Shown one piece after another: positions 20,570 to 31,904 of a stretch of DNA of 64,000 nucleotides. The notes under the pieces were generated by a model that made no database searches, was not told where the DNA came from, and saw only the letters and a list, made by a program, of their open reading frames with translations. The translations under genes and the position numbers were made by a program. The first letter of the stretch is position 1. Every line of letters begins with the position of its first letter. The stretch is from positions 3,688,979 to 3,752,978 of the forward strand of contig NC_087383.1 in NCBI RefSeq assembly GCF_963675165.1, read 5' to 3'. Source of the DNA: Halichondria panicea (lineage: Eukaryota; Porifera; Demospongiae; Suberitida; Halichondriidae).

Positions 20570-21660
20570 TAGTTATAATTATGGCTTAATTGGCTTCCAA
20601 CAGCTTGATGAAAAATGTGTGCATCCATGCATGTGTGTGTTTGTGTATGTATTGCAGCTGTAACTGCTCAACGGTAAGTTGCTTGGGTTGGACGGGGGCA
20701 GGGTGGAAACAAGCAAGCAGGAGAGAGCCGTATATGCGTCACTACATTTACTGGTTAACAAATTGTAATTGTATATAATGCTGGTAAAAATGTGTGCACG
20801 TCCTTGTACTGCATGTCATGAATATCATTTGTATACTTGCTCATCATCAAAACTTGCAATCCATCGTCAATATTGTACTGCGTGTATAGTGAGCATCATC
20901 ACAAAACTCACACGTACAGTCAAACAAAGTTATCAAAATTGTATGGTACACTTTCTCTAGTTATATACCAGTGGTAGTAGGTAGTAATAATTGTCCTCCC
21001 ATAAATTATATTATCCATGCATGTGAATAATTTTAGGATTGATGTGAATGGCTCTCTCTTGCTTAAAATAAACATTTCACAGACTTTATTTTTGAGGATA
21101 GAGGTTCAAATTACCACACCCCTATACTATAGAGAGGTCTTTACAATACCGGAAGTAAACAATGATTCCAAATTTTCAAGGAACTAAAATGTCGAGGTTC
21201 GAGGTCAATTCGCGAAACTTTAGTGCCTCGAAAATATAGCGCTATACGGTATAGCAACCACAGACTATGAACATATAAAAAGAGTCGACACCTTCTTCTT
21301 ACTTTCAGTCCCACAAGACACCAGCCCTTGTTACTCACCACCTTCACGGTAAAATTTAATACAGTGTCATTAATTGTAAGGTGCCTTTCGCAGATTCAAG
21401 GGATCTAACTAATCACACACATAATACATGGTAGGCCATATAATCTACTGTTAATGATGCTCTTACGGATTGTCTTATATGTATTGATCTCTCGTTTTCT
21501 TGTTTCCCTGTGCTTTTTGGTGCTTCTCCCGAGTAACAAATTTCACATTGCAATTTTTTTTCTCTATAGAGAATTCTTTGGGAATCTGCTTTGCATTATG
21601 ATGAACAATTTAGTGTGCATATAAAAATTATAGCAATATGATCTCTAAATTCTCAATTAA
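20570..21660. repeat. Block repeated inverted at 39.3-40.4 kb and again at 44.3-45.5 kb
   Basis: About 1.1 kb of non-coding sequence found in reverse orientation at 39307-40425 with high identity, and in the same orientation, more diverged, at about 44310-45540. It includes a MITE ending GCGCTATACGGTA at 21251, a WDR41 exon relic, and a conserved stretch reading (minus strand) GAGAAGCACCAAAAAGCAC. Small Cys-rich open frames in it (63 codons at 20769) are not supported as genes. Confidence 0.7.
21291..21386 (-). pseudogene. Relic of WDR41 last-traced exon
   Basis: The plus-strand order CACCTTC ... CCCACAAGACACCAGCCC ... CACCTTCACGGT ... ATACAGTGTCAT parallels 53799-53889 around the WDR41 exon (CACCTTC, CCCCACAAGTCACGAGCCC, CACCTGAACGGT, ATACAGTGTCAT). 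Coding is lost. Same orientation as WDR41. Confidence 0.6.
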
Positions 21661-21812
21661 GCAATTACTATAATTATTATTGCCTATTGAATATAAGCAC
21701 GTGTGCATACTATCAGTTACCGGTTCTCTTGCAAAGATCAACACAAGCTGTATAAACCAATAAATTATAGAGACTGTATACTGTTGCATGCATGTGCTAC
21801 AATTAACCGAAT

Positions 21813-21900
21813 AGGGGTAAACGACACCTACTTGATTGTAAATAACAAGAATGCAATAGATCACAATTCGGAACGTAATTATACGTATACGTATCGATCA
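21813..21900 (+). promoter_or_regulatory. Conserved upstream block of subfamily-B receptor
   Basis: Contains GGGGTAAACGACACCTACTT, AATAACAAGAATGCAATAGA and ACGTATACGTATCGATCATA in this order, 14-100 bp before the ATG. The same three pieces precede the genes at 42275 and 45782 and the remnants at 13163, 31342 and 34587. Subfamily-A genes keep the first two in altered form. Confidence 0.6.
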
Positions 21901-21913
21901 TAGGCTCAGAAAA

Positions 21914-22927
21914 ATGGAGTCTCTAGACTATAGTGACTATGACAATGGCAATGCCACTGAAGAGTTTCCTTATTGGCAACCACTCATAGCTATTGACATC
22001 GTCCTCAACTTTGCATTAATACTCCCATCAACACTATTTTGGAATCTCACTGTCTTCACAGCCTTTATCAAGAGCAAATTCAGCAACAAGCCTCTGACAG
22101 TGCTCTACAGTTCCTTGCTATTGGTGCTTTGTGTGGACAAGATTGTTGCAACTATTATTACGGCAACAGCTTCACCAGACGCACTCAGATTTTGCATATG
22201 CAACATTTTAGACGTTTCTTTGGTGAAGTCTTTTGGTGCATTCTCTGCTGGTTTTTCTGTACTGATAATCACCTGCCAGAGCTTGCTACAGCTACAAATC
22301 CTTCGAGGGAAGAAGCGATGGAACAGCTTCGGAAAGATCATCCCTTGCATTGGAGTAAGCTTTCTAGTTGCAATATTTTGGTCTACAGTTCTACTCCTTC
22401 AGCAAAATGTTTTGCCTGCATTAAATCCTTGCCAGTTGTTATGCATACAGAATACTACACTAACGAATGCATTTAATGCCGAAAATATATTTTTAGGAGT
22501 ATATTTTGTGTCTACTCTGCTTCCAGCTACTACCACGGTTATAGCAACATCAGTTTGGTCTGTAAAGCTGTTTAAGAAAATGTCTATACAGCGAAAAATT
22601 CAAGACTACAGTAACTTGAACAAGAAACTTCTTCTACTGCCTATTTTGATGGTGATTCTACTTGTATGCAATGGACCAATTGGTTATCTGATAGGTATAG
22701 CATTTTCAGAAGTGTTAAGACTAGCGGGAGTAGAAGATTACCTTGGAAGCTGGACCTATTTTGCAAACAGGATTGCATTTGCTTTTGTCAACATTTTACA
22801 CGGAATTTCCTACCCAATCGCACTGCTCTATTTCAACACCAAACTAAGAAAGAATTGGAAAAAACAGCTTACTAATAGTAGAAGGTCAAACAGAGTGCAT
22901 ATACTCAGAATAATCCCCATGCGATAA
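21914..22927 (+). CDS. Rhodopsin-like 7TM receptor, subfamily B
   Basis: Intronless, 337 residues, starting MESLDYSDYDNGNATEEF. Seven spans at the positions described for the gene at 9850. Outer loop 2 (QNVLPALNPCQLLCIQNTTLTN...) keeps two cysteines and an NTT sequon. TM6 reads LVCNGPIGYLIGIAF, so here a Pro follows at the CWxP site but Trp is absent. TM7 ends ISYPIALLYFNTKL. The tail has a small insertion (LTNSRRSNRVHILRIIPMR). The closest relative is the gene at 45782. No oxidase is attached upstream, unlike subfamily A. Confidence 0.85.
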   Translation: MESLDYSDYDNGNATEEFPYWQPLIAIDIVLNFALILPSTLFWNLTVFTAFIKSKFSNKPLTVLYSSLLLVLCVDKIVATIITATASPDALRFCICNILDVSLVKSFGAFSAGFSVLIITCQSLLQLQILRGKKRWNSFGKIIPCIGVSFLVAIFWSTVLLLQQNVLPALNPCQLLCIQNTTLTNAFNAENIFLGVYFVSTLLPATTTVIATSVWSVKLFKKMSIQRKIQDYSNLNKKLLLLPILMVILLVCNGPIGYLIGIAFSEVLRLAGVEDYLGSWTYFANRIAFAFVNILHGISYPIALLYFNTKLRKNWKKQLTNSRRSNRVHILRIIPMR

Positions 22928-24792
22928 GGCTCCTGCATGGGTCCATGGATATGAAATTAGGTGCATAACTTATACACGGACCCTTATACACTACTCTTTT
23001 GACTGTCTAAAAAAGTCAATATGAAGTATACCTGTAATGACTTTACGATAGCTAGTTATTCACTTAGTCATTTCCTGTTCCTGTGTTGTAATTGTTTACT
23101 GTTTCATTGTACATGCACATCATGAGTTCTTATTAGCCTCTACACAGGCTCTCCTTTTTCTGTTCTTTATCACAATCGTTCAATAAGATAAAATACTGTA
23201 TTATTCGTTCAATGAGATAAAATACGGTATTAATTGGAGGAATAAAGAAAGAAATAGACGTAAAGTTAGGAAAAAGGAGAGCCTGTATCGGGAAGTCGCG
23301 TGAGGGTAGAAGGGTGGTAGAAGGGTGAAAATGAGCGTGGGCATACTGAGCTAGAGATGTTGGACTGCCCACGCAGAGGTCTACGACTAATAAAACTTTG
23401 CCTGCAGCAAGCTGGACATGGACTTGGAACTGGAAGTTTGCAAGCACTATAGCTAGCTATACCTTAGGCTTAGCTAGATGATCTACTAGTCTAGATTGTG
23501 TGTTTAGATTCTATCACTATTGTGTCTTTCTACATGCTATAGTAGAATAGCTTAGTCATCATTATCATATAGCAGGTAGCTACTGCCACCAGAGCTGGCC
23601 ACGCTGGTTCTCTGATCTGACTTGCAGCACAGCTTGGTGGTTGTCTCAGTGCAGTGCAGTACAGTACAGTCTTACTCTGAATGCGTGGGAGAATACCTTA
23701 CGTCACGATTGTGGGCTACATATCGCCCACGTTCATAAAAATCCTTGTGGATCACGCGATTTCCCAAACCAGGCCTTACTTTTTCTTAACTGTACGCCCA
23801 TTTCTTTCCTTGCTGCCTCACTATGTCTTGTTTATGGATGAACAGTGACAACAGCAAGAAAAAGTAAGGCCTGGGAACGAGGCTAAGTTCTTATTACTAG
23901 TTAACACTTCTTTTGTATAGGTCTATCTTATTGCTTTGTGCTCTAGCCCGGTGGCCTGCTCCTAGCGGCGCCTTTTGTGTATGGGAGCCTCTGCTCCACT
24001 GTCTTTGTTGTCTTAGTATTATTTTACTGTCTCATATGTTTTGTGCATACTGCCAGTTGATCTATAGTTGAATGTTATTAATCTTAATCTTGAACTGCCG
24101 CACGAACCCAACAATACCTTAAGGTGACATATTTCCTGGGTATTAATTTATGCGAATGAGTGTAAAATTGCAAAATGTGTACTGCTCGCAGATAATGCCA
24201 TTAAAACTATTTGCAAGTATAAATTAGAAACGCTATGAAAACATTAGTATCACAACTTGAGAGAATTTATTACCATCAAAATGAGCTAAACAGTAAAATC
24301 GCAGACAAATCTATACCTGTGAAAACATGCCACCTTAAATAAGGCTCCATAGTATTATAACTGTATCAATGAAAGCACCACGGGTGCTGATGCCTGGTGG
24401 AGGTGCCAAAGCTATTAATAGCTAGCTTTTATACACACATTGATTAATTTATAATTATCATGATGAACATTTTTAATTTTATTGCATGCAAAATCCAGAA
24501 ACCAGGGAAACTCAAAGAGTGGGAAATGAATGACGATGATTGTTGTTAAACGATCGATGCCAAAAGTTCAAGTCTTAATTAAGGCTGCAAGTCAGCATGC
24601 AGAGCCTTGCAGCTCTCTTCTCACTCTTGCAGCTACCAATAGCCGGCTAGCGTTCTAGTGCAGAGTTAACTACTAAGTAGAGTAGCAACACTCGATGAAC
24701 AGGTTTGTTACGGACTCTTCTGAAAAGGCTGCAATGGCATTCCAAGTATAAAGCAAAACTATATATCCTTGGCCATGCAGTTGTTATAATTA
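22928..24792. other. Non-coding stretch with hairpin elements
   Basis: Three inverted-repeat elements can be seen: about 23145-23287 (arms ACAGGCTCTCCTTTTTC / complement), about 23771-23885 (arms CCAGGCCTTACTTTTTCTT / complement), and about 24117-24345 (arms CCTTAAGGTGACATATTT / degenerate complement; relative near 46893). The stretch from about 24630 resembles 17260-17400. No coding region is supported. Confidence 0.5.
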
Positions 24793-24911
24793 TGACACTA
24801 ACAAATGCATTTAATGCCGAAAATATATTTGTAGGAGTGTCTACTCTGCTTCCAGTTACTAAATCTATCAGGTTATAGCAACATCAGTTTGGTCTTTAAA
24901 GAATGTCTATA
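24793..24911 (+). pseudogene. 7TM receptor fragment, outer loop 2 to TM5
   Basis: ACAAATGCATTTAATGCCGA ... GTGTCTACTCTGCTTCCAG ... ACATCAGTTTGGTCT matches subfamily-B genes only over this interval, with a deletion inside. Confidence 0.7.
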
Positions 24912-25612
24912 GTGCAGTGTATTTTGAATTTCTCATCATATCAACCCATGCAAGGTTCTTCACCACTGGCATGCATGCATAAATATGCAGTTAATTGGTA
25001 GAAGAGTATACATATAAATAATATGGAGATGGAATGATCATATATCTATACATGCGTGTACCTTGATGTGCTCTGACACTAATATATAATTATATCCATC
25101 AGGATACTCTAGGGTACAAATCCCATGTACCCTATAGGGTACATGGCTGTGCATGGATGGACGTGAGCCTGAAGCCCTCGATCCCTTCACCCTCTAAGGA
25201 CACTAAGAAAACTACTGTGACAAGAAGCAAAATATGTGCGGTTGTCTGAAGTTGTAAATGTGGTTTGTCAAGTGCTTGCAAGCACACACAAGTTGACACA
25301 ACACAAAACGTAAAACGTATCACAATAATTAGTTCAAAGATGTACAATTAAGATTGAATGGAAAGTTTGGAGTCAGAAAATAGGGCTAGCTTGCTTAGCA
25401 TACTCTCAAAAGTACATTATACAAAAGTACAATAGAAAAAAGAAAGTTTTGATGGATTCATAATACATTTTAATTAGTGCTTACTTAATCTAGCGTTAAT
25501 TACAAATTGCTAAAAATGAGTACCCGTTTATAATAGCATATAGGAAAACGTTTGCGTGAAACACTCCGCGTTATGGGTGTTCTAAGCACAAGTACAATCA
25601 ATTAAACTGTTT
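24912..25612. other. Spacer and oxidase 3' flank
   Basis: Up to 25245 it resembles 35440-35712 (GCGGTTGTCT just before the junction in both). From 25246 it is the GTTGTAAATGTGG oxidase flank shared with 13396 and 31556. Confidence 0.5.
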
Positions 25613-27125
25613 CTATATACTGTAATGTTCTAGTAATCGTTTAGCTTCCCTCAGTCCAGATTCGAATGCACCATTAGTTGTTCCATACATTGATACATGT
25701 GTGGCCTCCCCTGCAAAGAGCAGCTGCATTGAGGTTGAACCATCAACCGGCTCAGAGAGGGCGACACGATCCTTTTCATCACTACCTTTAGCACAATAAG
25801 AATACACACCCAGCACATGAGGGTCACTAGTCCAGGCGCCAATGATTACTCTTGTGGGGCAAATTCGTTTTTTCAAGAATTTCTCGAGTACCAAGCTGAT
25901 TCCTTCGATTCTCTCCTGATTTGTGGCAGCCTCAATTCCTCTAGCCTTGTCAGCAGCAAACCATGTGAGGTATACGTTTGAGTCTCTTTGTCTAATCATT
26001 ACATCGAGTGACTGTGCCCACGGATATTTGGAAAGATACTGCAACTCTTCTTCCAGCCAAAATAGTTCAATAACTCGATGTTTTTTGTCAATCAGAGGAG
26101 CCGAGAACTCGTAAAAAACACTGCATCCTTCGCCCATACCTAGTTTTGATATGGCTTCCAGTTTGTCTGCCGGGAGAGAGGGACTAAACGTTTCATTGAT
26201 ACTAGCCCATAATTTCAGCACTCCTAATGACGTGGTTACTATCACATGGTGAGCATCATAAACCTGGCCATTTTCACAGTGAACTGTAATGGGAGGGATA
26301 TCACTCTCACTATTAGCAGCTTTGTCAGTCCAGTTGATCGCCTTGACTACGTTGGAGCACTGAAGAGTATCGGGTGGTAGCTCTTTAGAAATGGCCGATA
26401 CTATCTCGGAATAGTTTGCACGTTGTAGGTACTCACAATCAGGGTCTAAGTAATCTCCATAAGCGCTCGCATCAAGGTTGGCAGGGTCTGTTCCATTCAT
26501 GAATCTCTCGTAGATAATCATTCGATTGTAGATATGCCTAGGAGTGCAACCAGTTGGCAGCTGCATTGGAGCAGAGGCTTCAACAGCTTCAAAATATCGA
26601 GCTTCTAAATACTCTTCAGGCGGGAGATACGTCCTGTTCGTTTTAGGCCACTCTTTTCGAATCACATAATTCCAATCTTTCTTGTCATAGCATTGGCACA
26701 ATTCCTCCACAAGTTCCGCAAACATTGTTTCATAGTGTTTGGCTGATGAGAACTGAATTTCTTCGCCATTGCTCAAAAAATGGATGTTTGGAATTCCAGT
26801 ATCAGTAAATATTTCATTATGGGATTCAGCAGTCTTGTTGGATGCCAATTGTCGGCTCTCCAAGAAATCAGTAAAATTAGTAGCTTTGTTAAAGTAATAC
26901 AAAAAACACGCTCCAATTTCAGTGAAGTATTTTCCGTCTTGTATCGGCACCGACTTGGCTCTTCCGCCAGGGTATGGCTTGGCTTCCAACAACTTGATGT
27001 CTAAGTTGATATTCTTGAGAGTAGATGAGTGTGTGAGCTGCTGCTAGACCTGCCAGACCACCTCCTACTATCACCACCTTCTTGGAGGGCCCAGCTCTGG
27101 GTAGGGAATGAAGCTGTCCTGACAT
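25613..27125 (-). pseudogene. FAD amine oxidase copy 4, two-base frameshift
   Basis: Nearly identical to copy 2, but two bases (AG of GATGAGAGTGTG) are missing at about 27028-27031, so the frame breaks after GGGLAGLAAAHTL, within the FAD Rossmann unit. The remaining 459 codons from an internal Met at 26992 are open and keep PGGR, FAGEATH and the lysine-less LGMGEGCSVFYEF block. A protein from 26992 would lack the Rossmann motif and could not bind FAD normally. A young pseudogene or a sequencing error are both possible. Divergent from the receptor at 27922. Confidence 0.8.
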
Positions 27126-27921
27126 TACACTGGCTATAAGGCTATAAGGCTGTAAGTAATAAAAATGGCTTGGTTGGAGCTTAAGAACTGTGTCACTCAC
27201 TAAACCACTGTACTGTATATGGCTTTTAGGTCAGGAATGACAGAGGAAGCCAATGTAATTCAAGCCATGCAGGTACTCATGCAGCCATACATTTCATGCT
27301 TCCAAGAAAATAGACACATGCATGCAGTAAGTGATCTTAATTAGCTGAGAATTTATATGTATCAAAGGAAATTTCTTTGAAAAGAAAATGCATGACACAA
27401 TACATGCATTTCCTGTGTTAGAGCTAGAGTCTATACTAAAATTAATTAAGAGTGCTGACATCTACATTTTTTTGAGCTGGATTTTCTTTGACTCATTCAT
27501 GCAACTGGAACAGCTTCAAAAATGTGAACCACGTTCACAGTGTCAGTGGTTCATGTCGGTTAACATGTCGGTTCATGTCGGTTAACACACTTGAAAAGAA
27601 TAATATTCATAGCAGTGTTACATAATGCAGCAGAACAATTCCCAGATAAGTTTGCAACCCGACCTCCCGCCAGGGACGGTCGAGCCACGCCCAACTAGTA
27701 TCTATAGTGAATACATACAATTAATATAATGTCAATCGTAAATTTAAAAGTACAATTCTCGATTATTTAATTGCTAAAGTAATTTCAGCCAAAACAGTCC
27801 TGCTAGATGAATAGGAGTGAACGACAACTATACAGTGCCGAGAATAGCAAGAATGCAAAAGTCACACTTATCTCTTTCATAATTATAGATTGAAATTTAT
27901 TATACACAAGAACTCAAGAAA
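27126..27921. promoter_or_regulatory. Divergent promoter between oxidase 4 and receptor
   Basis: The 796-bp counterpart of 9071-9849, with one extra 15-bp insertion (GAACAGCTTCAAAAA) placed just before the inverted repeat at 27533-27549. Both TTCATGTCGGTTAA units and the receptor-proximal motifs are kept. Confidence 0.55.
27533..27549. promoter_or_regulatory. Perfect palindrome with 3-nt spacer (third copy)
   Basis: Same 17 bp as at 9451-9467. It survives although an insertion replaced its left flank. Confidence 0.4.
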
Positions 27922-28920
27922 ATGGATTCTCAATACTATAGTGACTACGACAATGATAGTACCACTCAAGAGTTTCCATATTGGCAACCACTCGTAGCTA
28001 TTGAGATTATCCTTAACTTTGCAGTAATACTCCCCTCAACACTATTTTGGAATCTCACTGTCTTCACAGCATTAATCAGGAGCAAACTCAGCAACAAGCC
28101 TCTAACAGTGCTCTACAGTTCTTTGCTATTGATGCTTTGTATGGACAAAATTGTAGTAGCTATCACTACGACAGCAGCTTCACCAAACGTGCTCAGATAT
28201 TGCATATGCAACATTCTAGCTGCTGCATTTATCATTGCTTGTGATACATTCTTCATTACTTTTTCTGTACTGCTAATCACTTGTCAGAGCTTGATACAGC
28301 TACAAATTATAAGAGGAAAGAAACAATGGAACAACTATAGATTGATAACCCCTTGCATTGGAGTAAGTTTTCTGACTGGAATGTTCTGGTTTACACTGCT
28401 ACTTAACGTTTTGCCAGTATCATCAAATCCTTGCCAGTCGTCATGCCCACAGAATAATACATTAACGACTTCAAGTGGAACCGAAAACATATTCGCAGGA
28501 GCCTTTTACGTGTCTACACTCTTTCCTGCTTCTGTCACAGTCATTGTAACATCAGTTTGGTCAGTGCAGTTATTCAGGAAGATGTCTATCCCGCAAAAAA
28601 TCCAAAATTACAGTAACTTGAACAAGAAGCTTCTGCTATTGCCTATTTTGATGGTCTTTCTGATATCATGCAATGGACTAATTGGTTATCTGGTGGGTGT
28701 AGCACTTTCAGAAGTGTTAAGACTCGCCGGAGTGGAAGATTACCTTGGAAACTGGGACTATTTCATACGCAGGATGACATTTAATTTAGTCAGCTTTGTA
28801 CACGGAGTGTCCTATCCAATCACACTTCTCTATTTCAACACCAACCTAAGAATGAAGTGGAAGAAACAGTACACCAGGAGGTCAAACAGAGTGGACTTGG
28901 AAACTACTACAGTGACTTGA
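27922..28920 (+). CDS. Rhodopsin-like 7TM receptor, subfamily A (twin of 9850)
   Basis: Intronless, 332 residues; differs from the gene at 9850 at position 4 (Gln for Leu, giving MDSQYYSDYDND) and at 261 (Ala for Val), with otherwise identical spans and loops. This near-identity means a very recent duplication, gene conversion, or an unmerged second haplotype. The paired oxidase (copy 4) is frameshifted while this receptor is intact. Confidence 0.85.
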   Translation: MDSQYYSDYDNDSTTQEFPYWQPLVAIEIILNFAVILPSTLFWNLTVFTALIRSKLSNKPLTVLYSSLLLMLCMDKIVVAITTTAASPNVLRYCICNILAAAFIIACDTFFITFSVLLITCQSLIQLQIIRGKKQWNNYRLITPCIGVSFLTGMFWFTLLLNVLPVSSNPCQSSCPQNNTLTTSSGTENIFAGAFYVSTLFPASVTVIVTSVWSVQLFRKMSIPQKIQNYSNLNKKLLLLPILMVFLISCNGLIGYLVGVALSEVLRLAGVEDYLGNWDYFIRRMTFNLVSFVHGVSYPITLLYFNTNLRMKWKKQYTRRSNRVDLETTTVT

Positions 28921-29090
28921 CAATTAATTTTATATAGTAGATCTAACTGATGTAATGCATGCGCATGGCTTTGTGAAAAACTTTGCACTATTAACTCTGA
29001 AAAAGCCAAAAGTATAATCACAGGAGCCGGAATTTTGGAGTCAGGCTATAATTATATAGACTAGCTCATTATCATCAGTTAGTTTGGTCA

Positions 29091-29632
29091 TAGATTGAAT
29101 AGGGAGAGGGATTGGAAACGGAAGTGGCGTCACGTGACATTTTACTGCAGCATGGCGCCAGAGAGCCTTTGATGTCAATCCGTGTTTACAGTTGCTCAAC
29201 ACGCAGGAAACAATGTTTCATGAATTATGATCACTACAAGATATTCAGAGCCCCCCACTAAAATGTCATTCTCATGCCCCCTAATGGTGAACATCAGTTG
29301 GAAAAGAAAAAAAGACATTTTTGACTTTTGTGAAAAGAGCTAGAGGTACAAAACACGCTATGAGATCTTTATGTACCTATAGATGCTTCTAATATAGCTA
29401 AAACTGTGCAACTCATCGGTGTACTGTGTCCCATATGCATGTGCATGGTCTCAAGTGACAGTTGGAAGTGCAAGTTTTAGTACAAATGTAGTATAATCTA
29501 GCACACAAGTCAAGGTATATATGTACTAGATTTTACCAACGTTATAGATACACAGCCTCAATTAAACCCCGGCGTAACACGGATATAATTCGAGATAACT
29601 TCCGTTTCCAATCCCTCTCCCTATTCAATCTA
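29091..29632. mobile_element. 542-bp MITE, second copy
   Basis: Same element, ends and length as 11015-11556, at the equivalent place, so the insertion predates the segmental duplication. Confidence 0.8.
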
Positions 29633-29872
29633 TGGTGGTTTGGTACAACCATTAGACAATTTAATCAATCCCGGCAACAAAAAGGCAAAGAACCAATAGA
29701 CAGAACAAAAAACTTGTCACTTTCGCTGAATATATATACAGTAACAATAACTATATAATTATACAGTGTAGAAAACAGCGAGAATGTATATTGAGTTACG
29801 TGAATGCACATCAACGGACGTGATTCATTCATGCATATCAAGGCAATTAGGAATTCAACTAACTCAAGAGAA

Positions 29873-29953
29873 ATGGATTCTCTACACTAGCATGACTACA
29901 TTGTGCAGTGCACTCCCAGGCCATATTGGCAACCATCGTTACTGATAGCTAAT
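29873..29953 (+). pseudogene. 7TM receptor fragment, first codons (copy)
   Basis: Counterpart of 11797-11877 with one substitution seen. Confidence 0.65.
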
Positions 29954-29986
29954 TGCATGTACATAATTAGCTAATGCATGTATAGT

Positions 29987-30683
29987 TACCATATTGGTTA
30001 TTTTCGAGGTTTTCGAGAGGATTGACCTCGAACCTCGAACATTTAGTGCCTCGAAAACATGATTGGTTTACTTCCGGTTGAAAGACCTCTCAGTAGGGTT
30101 CAGTTGTGGTCCTTTGAATCACTATCTCCGAAAATCAAGTTTACGAATCTTTATTTGAAAATTAATTTTAGTGCCTCGATCGAAAATAACCTGCTACCGT
30201 AGCGCGGGTAATTTTCGTGGAGTAAAATCCTTCATTATTTTCGTGGGCAAGCTGACCTCCACAAAATTTTAACATATGCGTGGCTTACCGGAACGTAGGA
30301 ATGCAGTGCAGGCAACGAAATTTTACTCATGAAAACCACCGTTTTTCGAGTTCAACAAATTTTTTACCCCATGAAAATTACCCGTTATACGGTATAACAG
30401 CTGGTTAATTTTCGAGATTTTTGAGAATTGACTGGGCCAGAAAAACAAATTTAGTGCCTCGAAAATTGGTTTTTATCTTGAACCTCTCTACTATATAGGG
30501 GTGTGGTCATTTGAACCCTTATCCTCGAAAATAAAATCTATCTTTAAAATGCTTAGTTTGGGTAATCCTCGAAAATTTAGCACACAAAATTATATTATTA
30601 AAAAACAGTTTTCGTGAAGGATTGCTAACTCACAGAAACAGTGAAAATTAAGCCCCTTGAAAATTTCGCGCTATACGGTGTGC
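29987..30683. mobile_element. Triple MITE cluster, fuller copy
   Basis: Counterpart of 11911-12487. The third element here keeps about 120 bp more (including GGGGTGTGGTCATTTGAACC) and ends TTTCGCGCTATACGGTG. Confidence 0.65.
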
Positions 30684-30861
30684 TAAAAAACAAAAATTCC
30701 ATACAATTTCGACTTATAACAGCATAATTATAAATATGTACATGTAAAATAGTGGCAAACGACAGCAACTGTTTGATAATCGCAACAATTTTATATATTA
30801 TAGTGAATCATGCACATGCATAAACTGCATGAATACAGTATAATTAACGTCATGCAAGAAA

Positions 30862-31150
30862 ATGGATTATCTAGACTCCTATATATATATATGACTACGA
30901 CACAAGAGTTTCCTTACTGGCAACCACTCATATAGCTTTTGCATGAGGTTATCATCAACTATGCGGTAATACTCCCATCAACGTAACTCTATTCTGGAAT
31001 CTCACTGTCTTCACAGCCTTAATCAAGAGCAAGCTCGGCACCAAGCCTCTAATGGCAACTCTACAGTTCCTTACTATTGGTACTATGTTTGGACAAGACT
31101 GTTGCAGCTATTTTACAGCAACCTTTTCACCAGACTCACAAAATGTGCTA
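30862..31150 (+). pseudogene. 7TM receptor remnant, TM1-TM2 part (copy)
   Basis: Counterpart of 12662-12975 with an additional short deletion in the N-terminal codons. Confidence 0.75.
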
Positions 31151-31341
31151 AGATCAACACAAGTTGTAAACCAATTACAGAGACTGTACTGTTGCATGCA
31201 TGTGCTACAATTATAACCGAATAGGGGTAAACGACACCTACTTGATTGTGATAACAAGAGTGCAATAGATCACAGTTCAGAACATAATTATACGTATACG
31301 TATACATAATCCAACTATATAGATCATACAGGCTCAGAAAA

Positions 31342-31555
31342 ATGGAGTCTCTATAGACTATATAATAGTGACTACGACAATGGTATTGCCACTCGAGAGT
31401 AATTTCCTTATTGGCAACCATGCACTCGTAGCTATATAATTATTGACATTGTCTTCAACTTTGCAGTAATACTTCCATCAACACTATTCTGGAATCTCAC
31501 CGTCTTCACAACTTTTATCATGAGCAAACTCAGCAACAAACCTAGCTCTAACAGC
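31342..31555 (+). pseudogene. 7TM receptor remnant at duplication junction (copy)
   Basis: Counterpart of 13163-13395, but the junction to the oxidase flank is different: it ends CTCTAACAG and resumes CTGTAAATGTGG, about 28 bp of receptor sequence shorter. Confidence 0.75.
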
Positions 31556-31904
31556 TGTAAATGTGGTTTGTCAAGTGCATGCAAGCACACACAACACAAA
31601 ACGTAAAACGTATCACAATAATTATTTCAAAGATGTACAAGATTGAATGGAAAGTTTGGAGTCAGAAAATAGGGCTAGCTTGCTTAGCATACTCTCAAAA
31701 GTACATTATACAAAAGTACAAGAGAAAAAAGAAAGTTTTATTTTTAATTAATGGATTCATAGCTATTAGCGCGTACTTAATTTAGCGTTAATTACACCAA
31801 ATTTAATTGCTAAAAATTAGTACTCGTTTATGAAAATGTTTGCGTGAAACACTCCGCGTTATAGGTGTTCTAAGCACATGCAAGTACAATCAATTAAACT
31901 GTTT

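Larger units (their letters stand above)
25613..31904. repeat. Direct segmental duplication of 7556-13739
   Basis: Oxidase, divergent promoter, receptor, 542-bp MITE, receptor fragments and triple MITE all follow in the same order with few differences. Differences include a 15-bp insertion near 27507, the 2-bp loss in the oxidase, and the longer third MITE at 30500. The two copies lie about 18 kb apart. Confidence 0.85.

Noticed and set aside
20769-20960. 63-codon Cys-rich open frame, repeated at 40014-40205 (minus) and partly at 44535-44726
   Set aside because: Tempting as a small secreted protein, but it has no signal peptide, the third copy is altered at many positions, and the frame lies in a non-coding duplicated block with MITE and exon relics.
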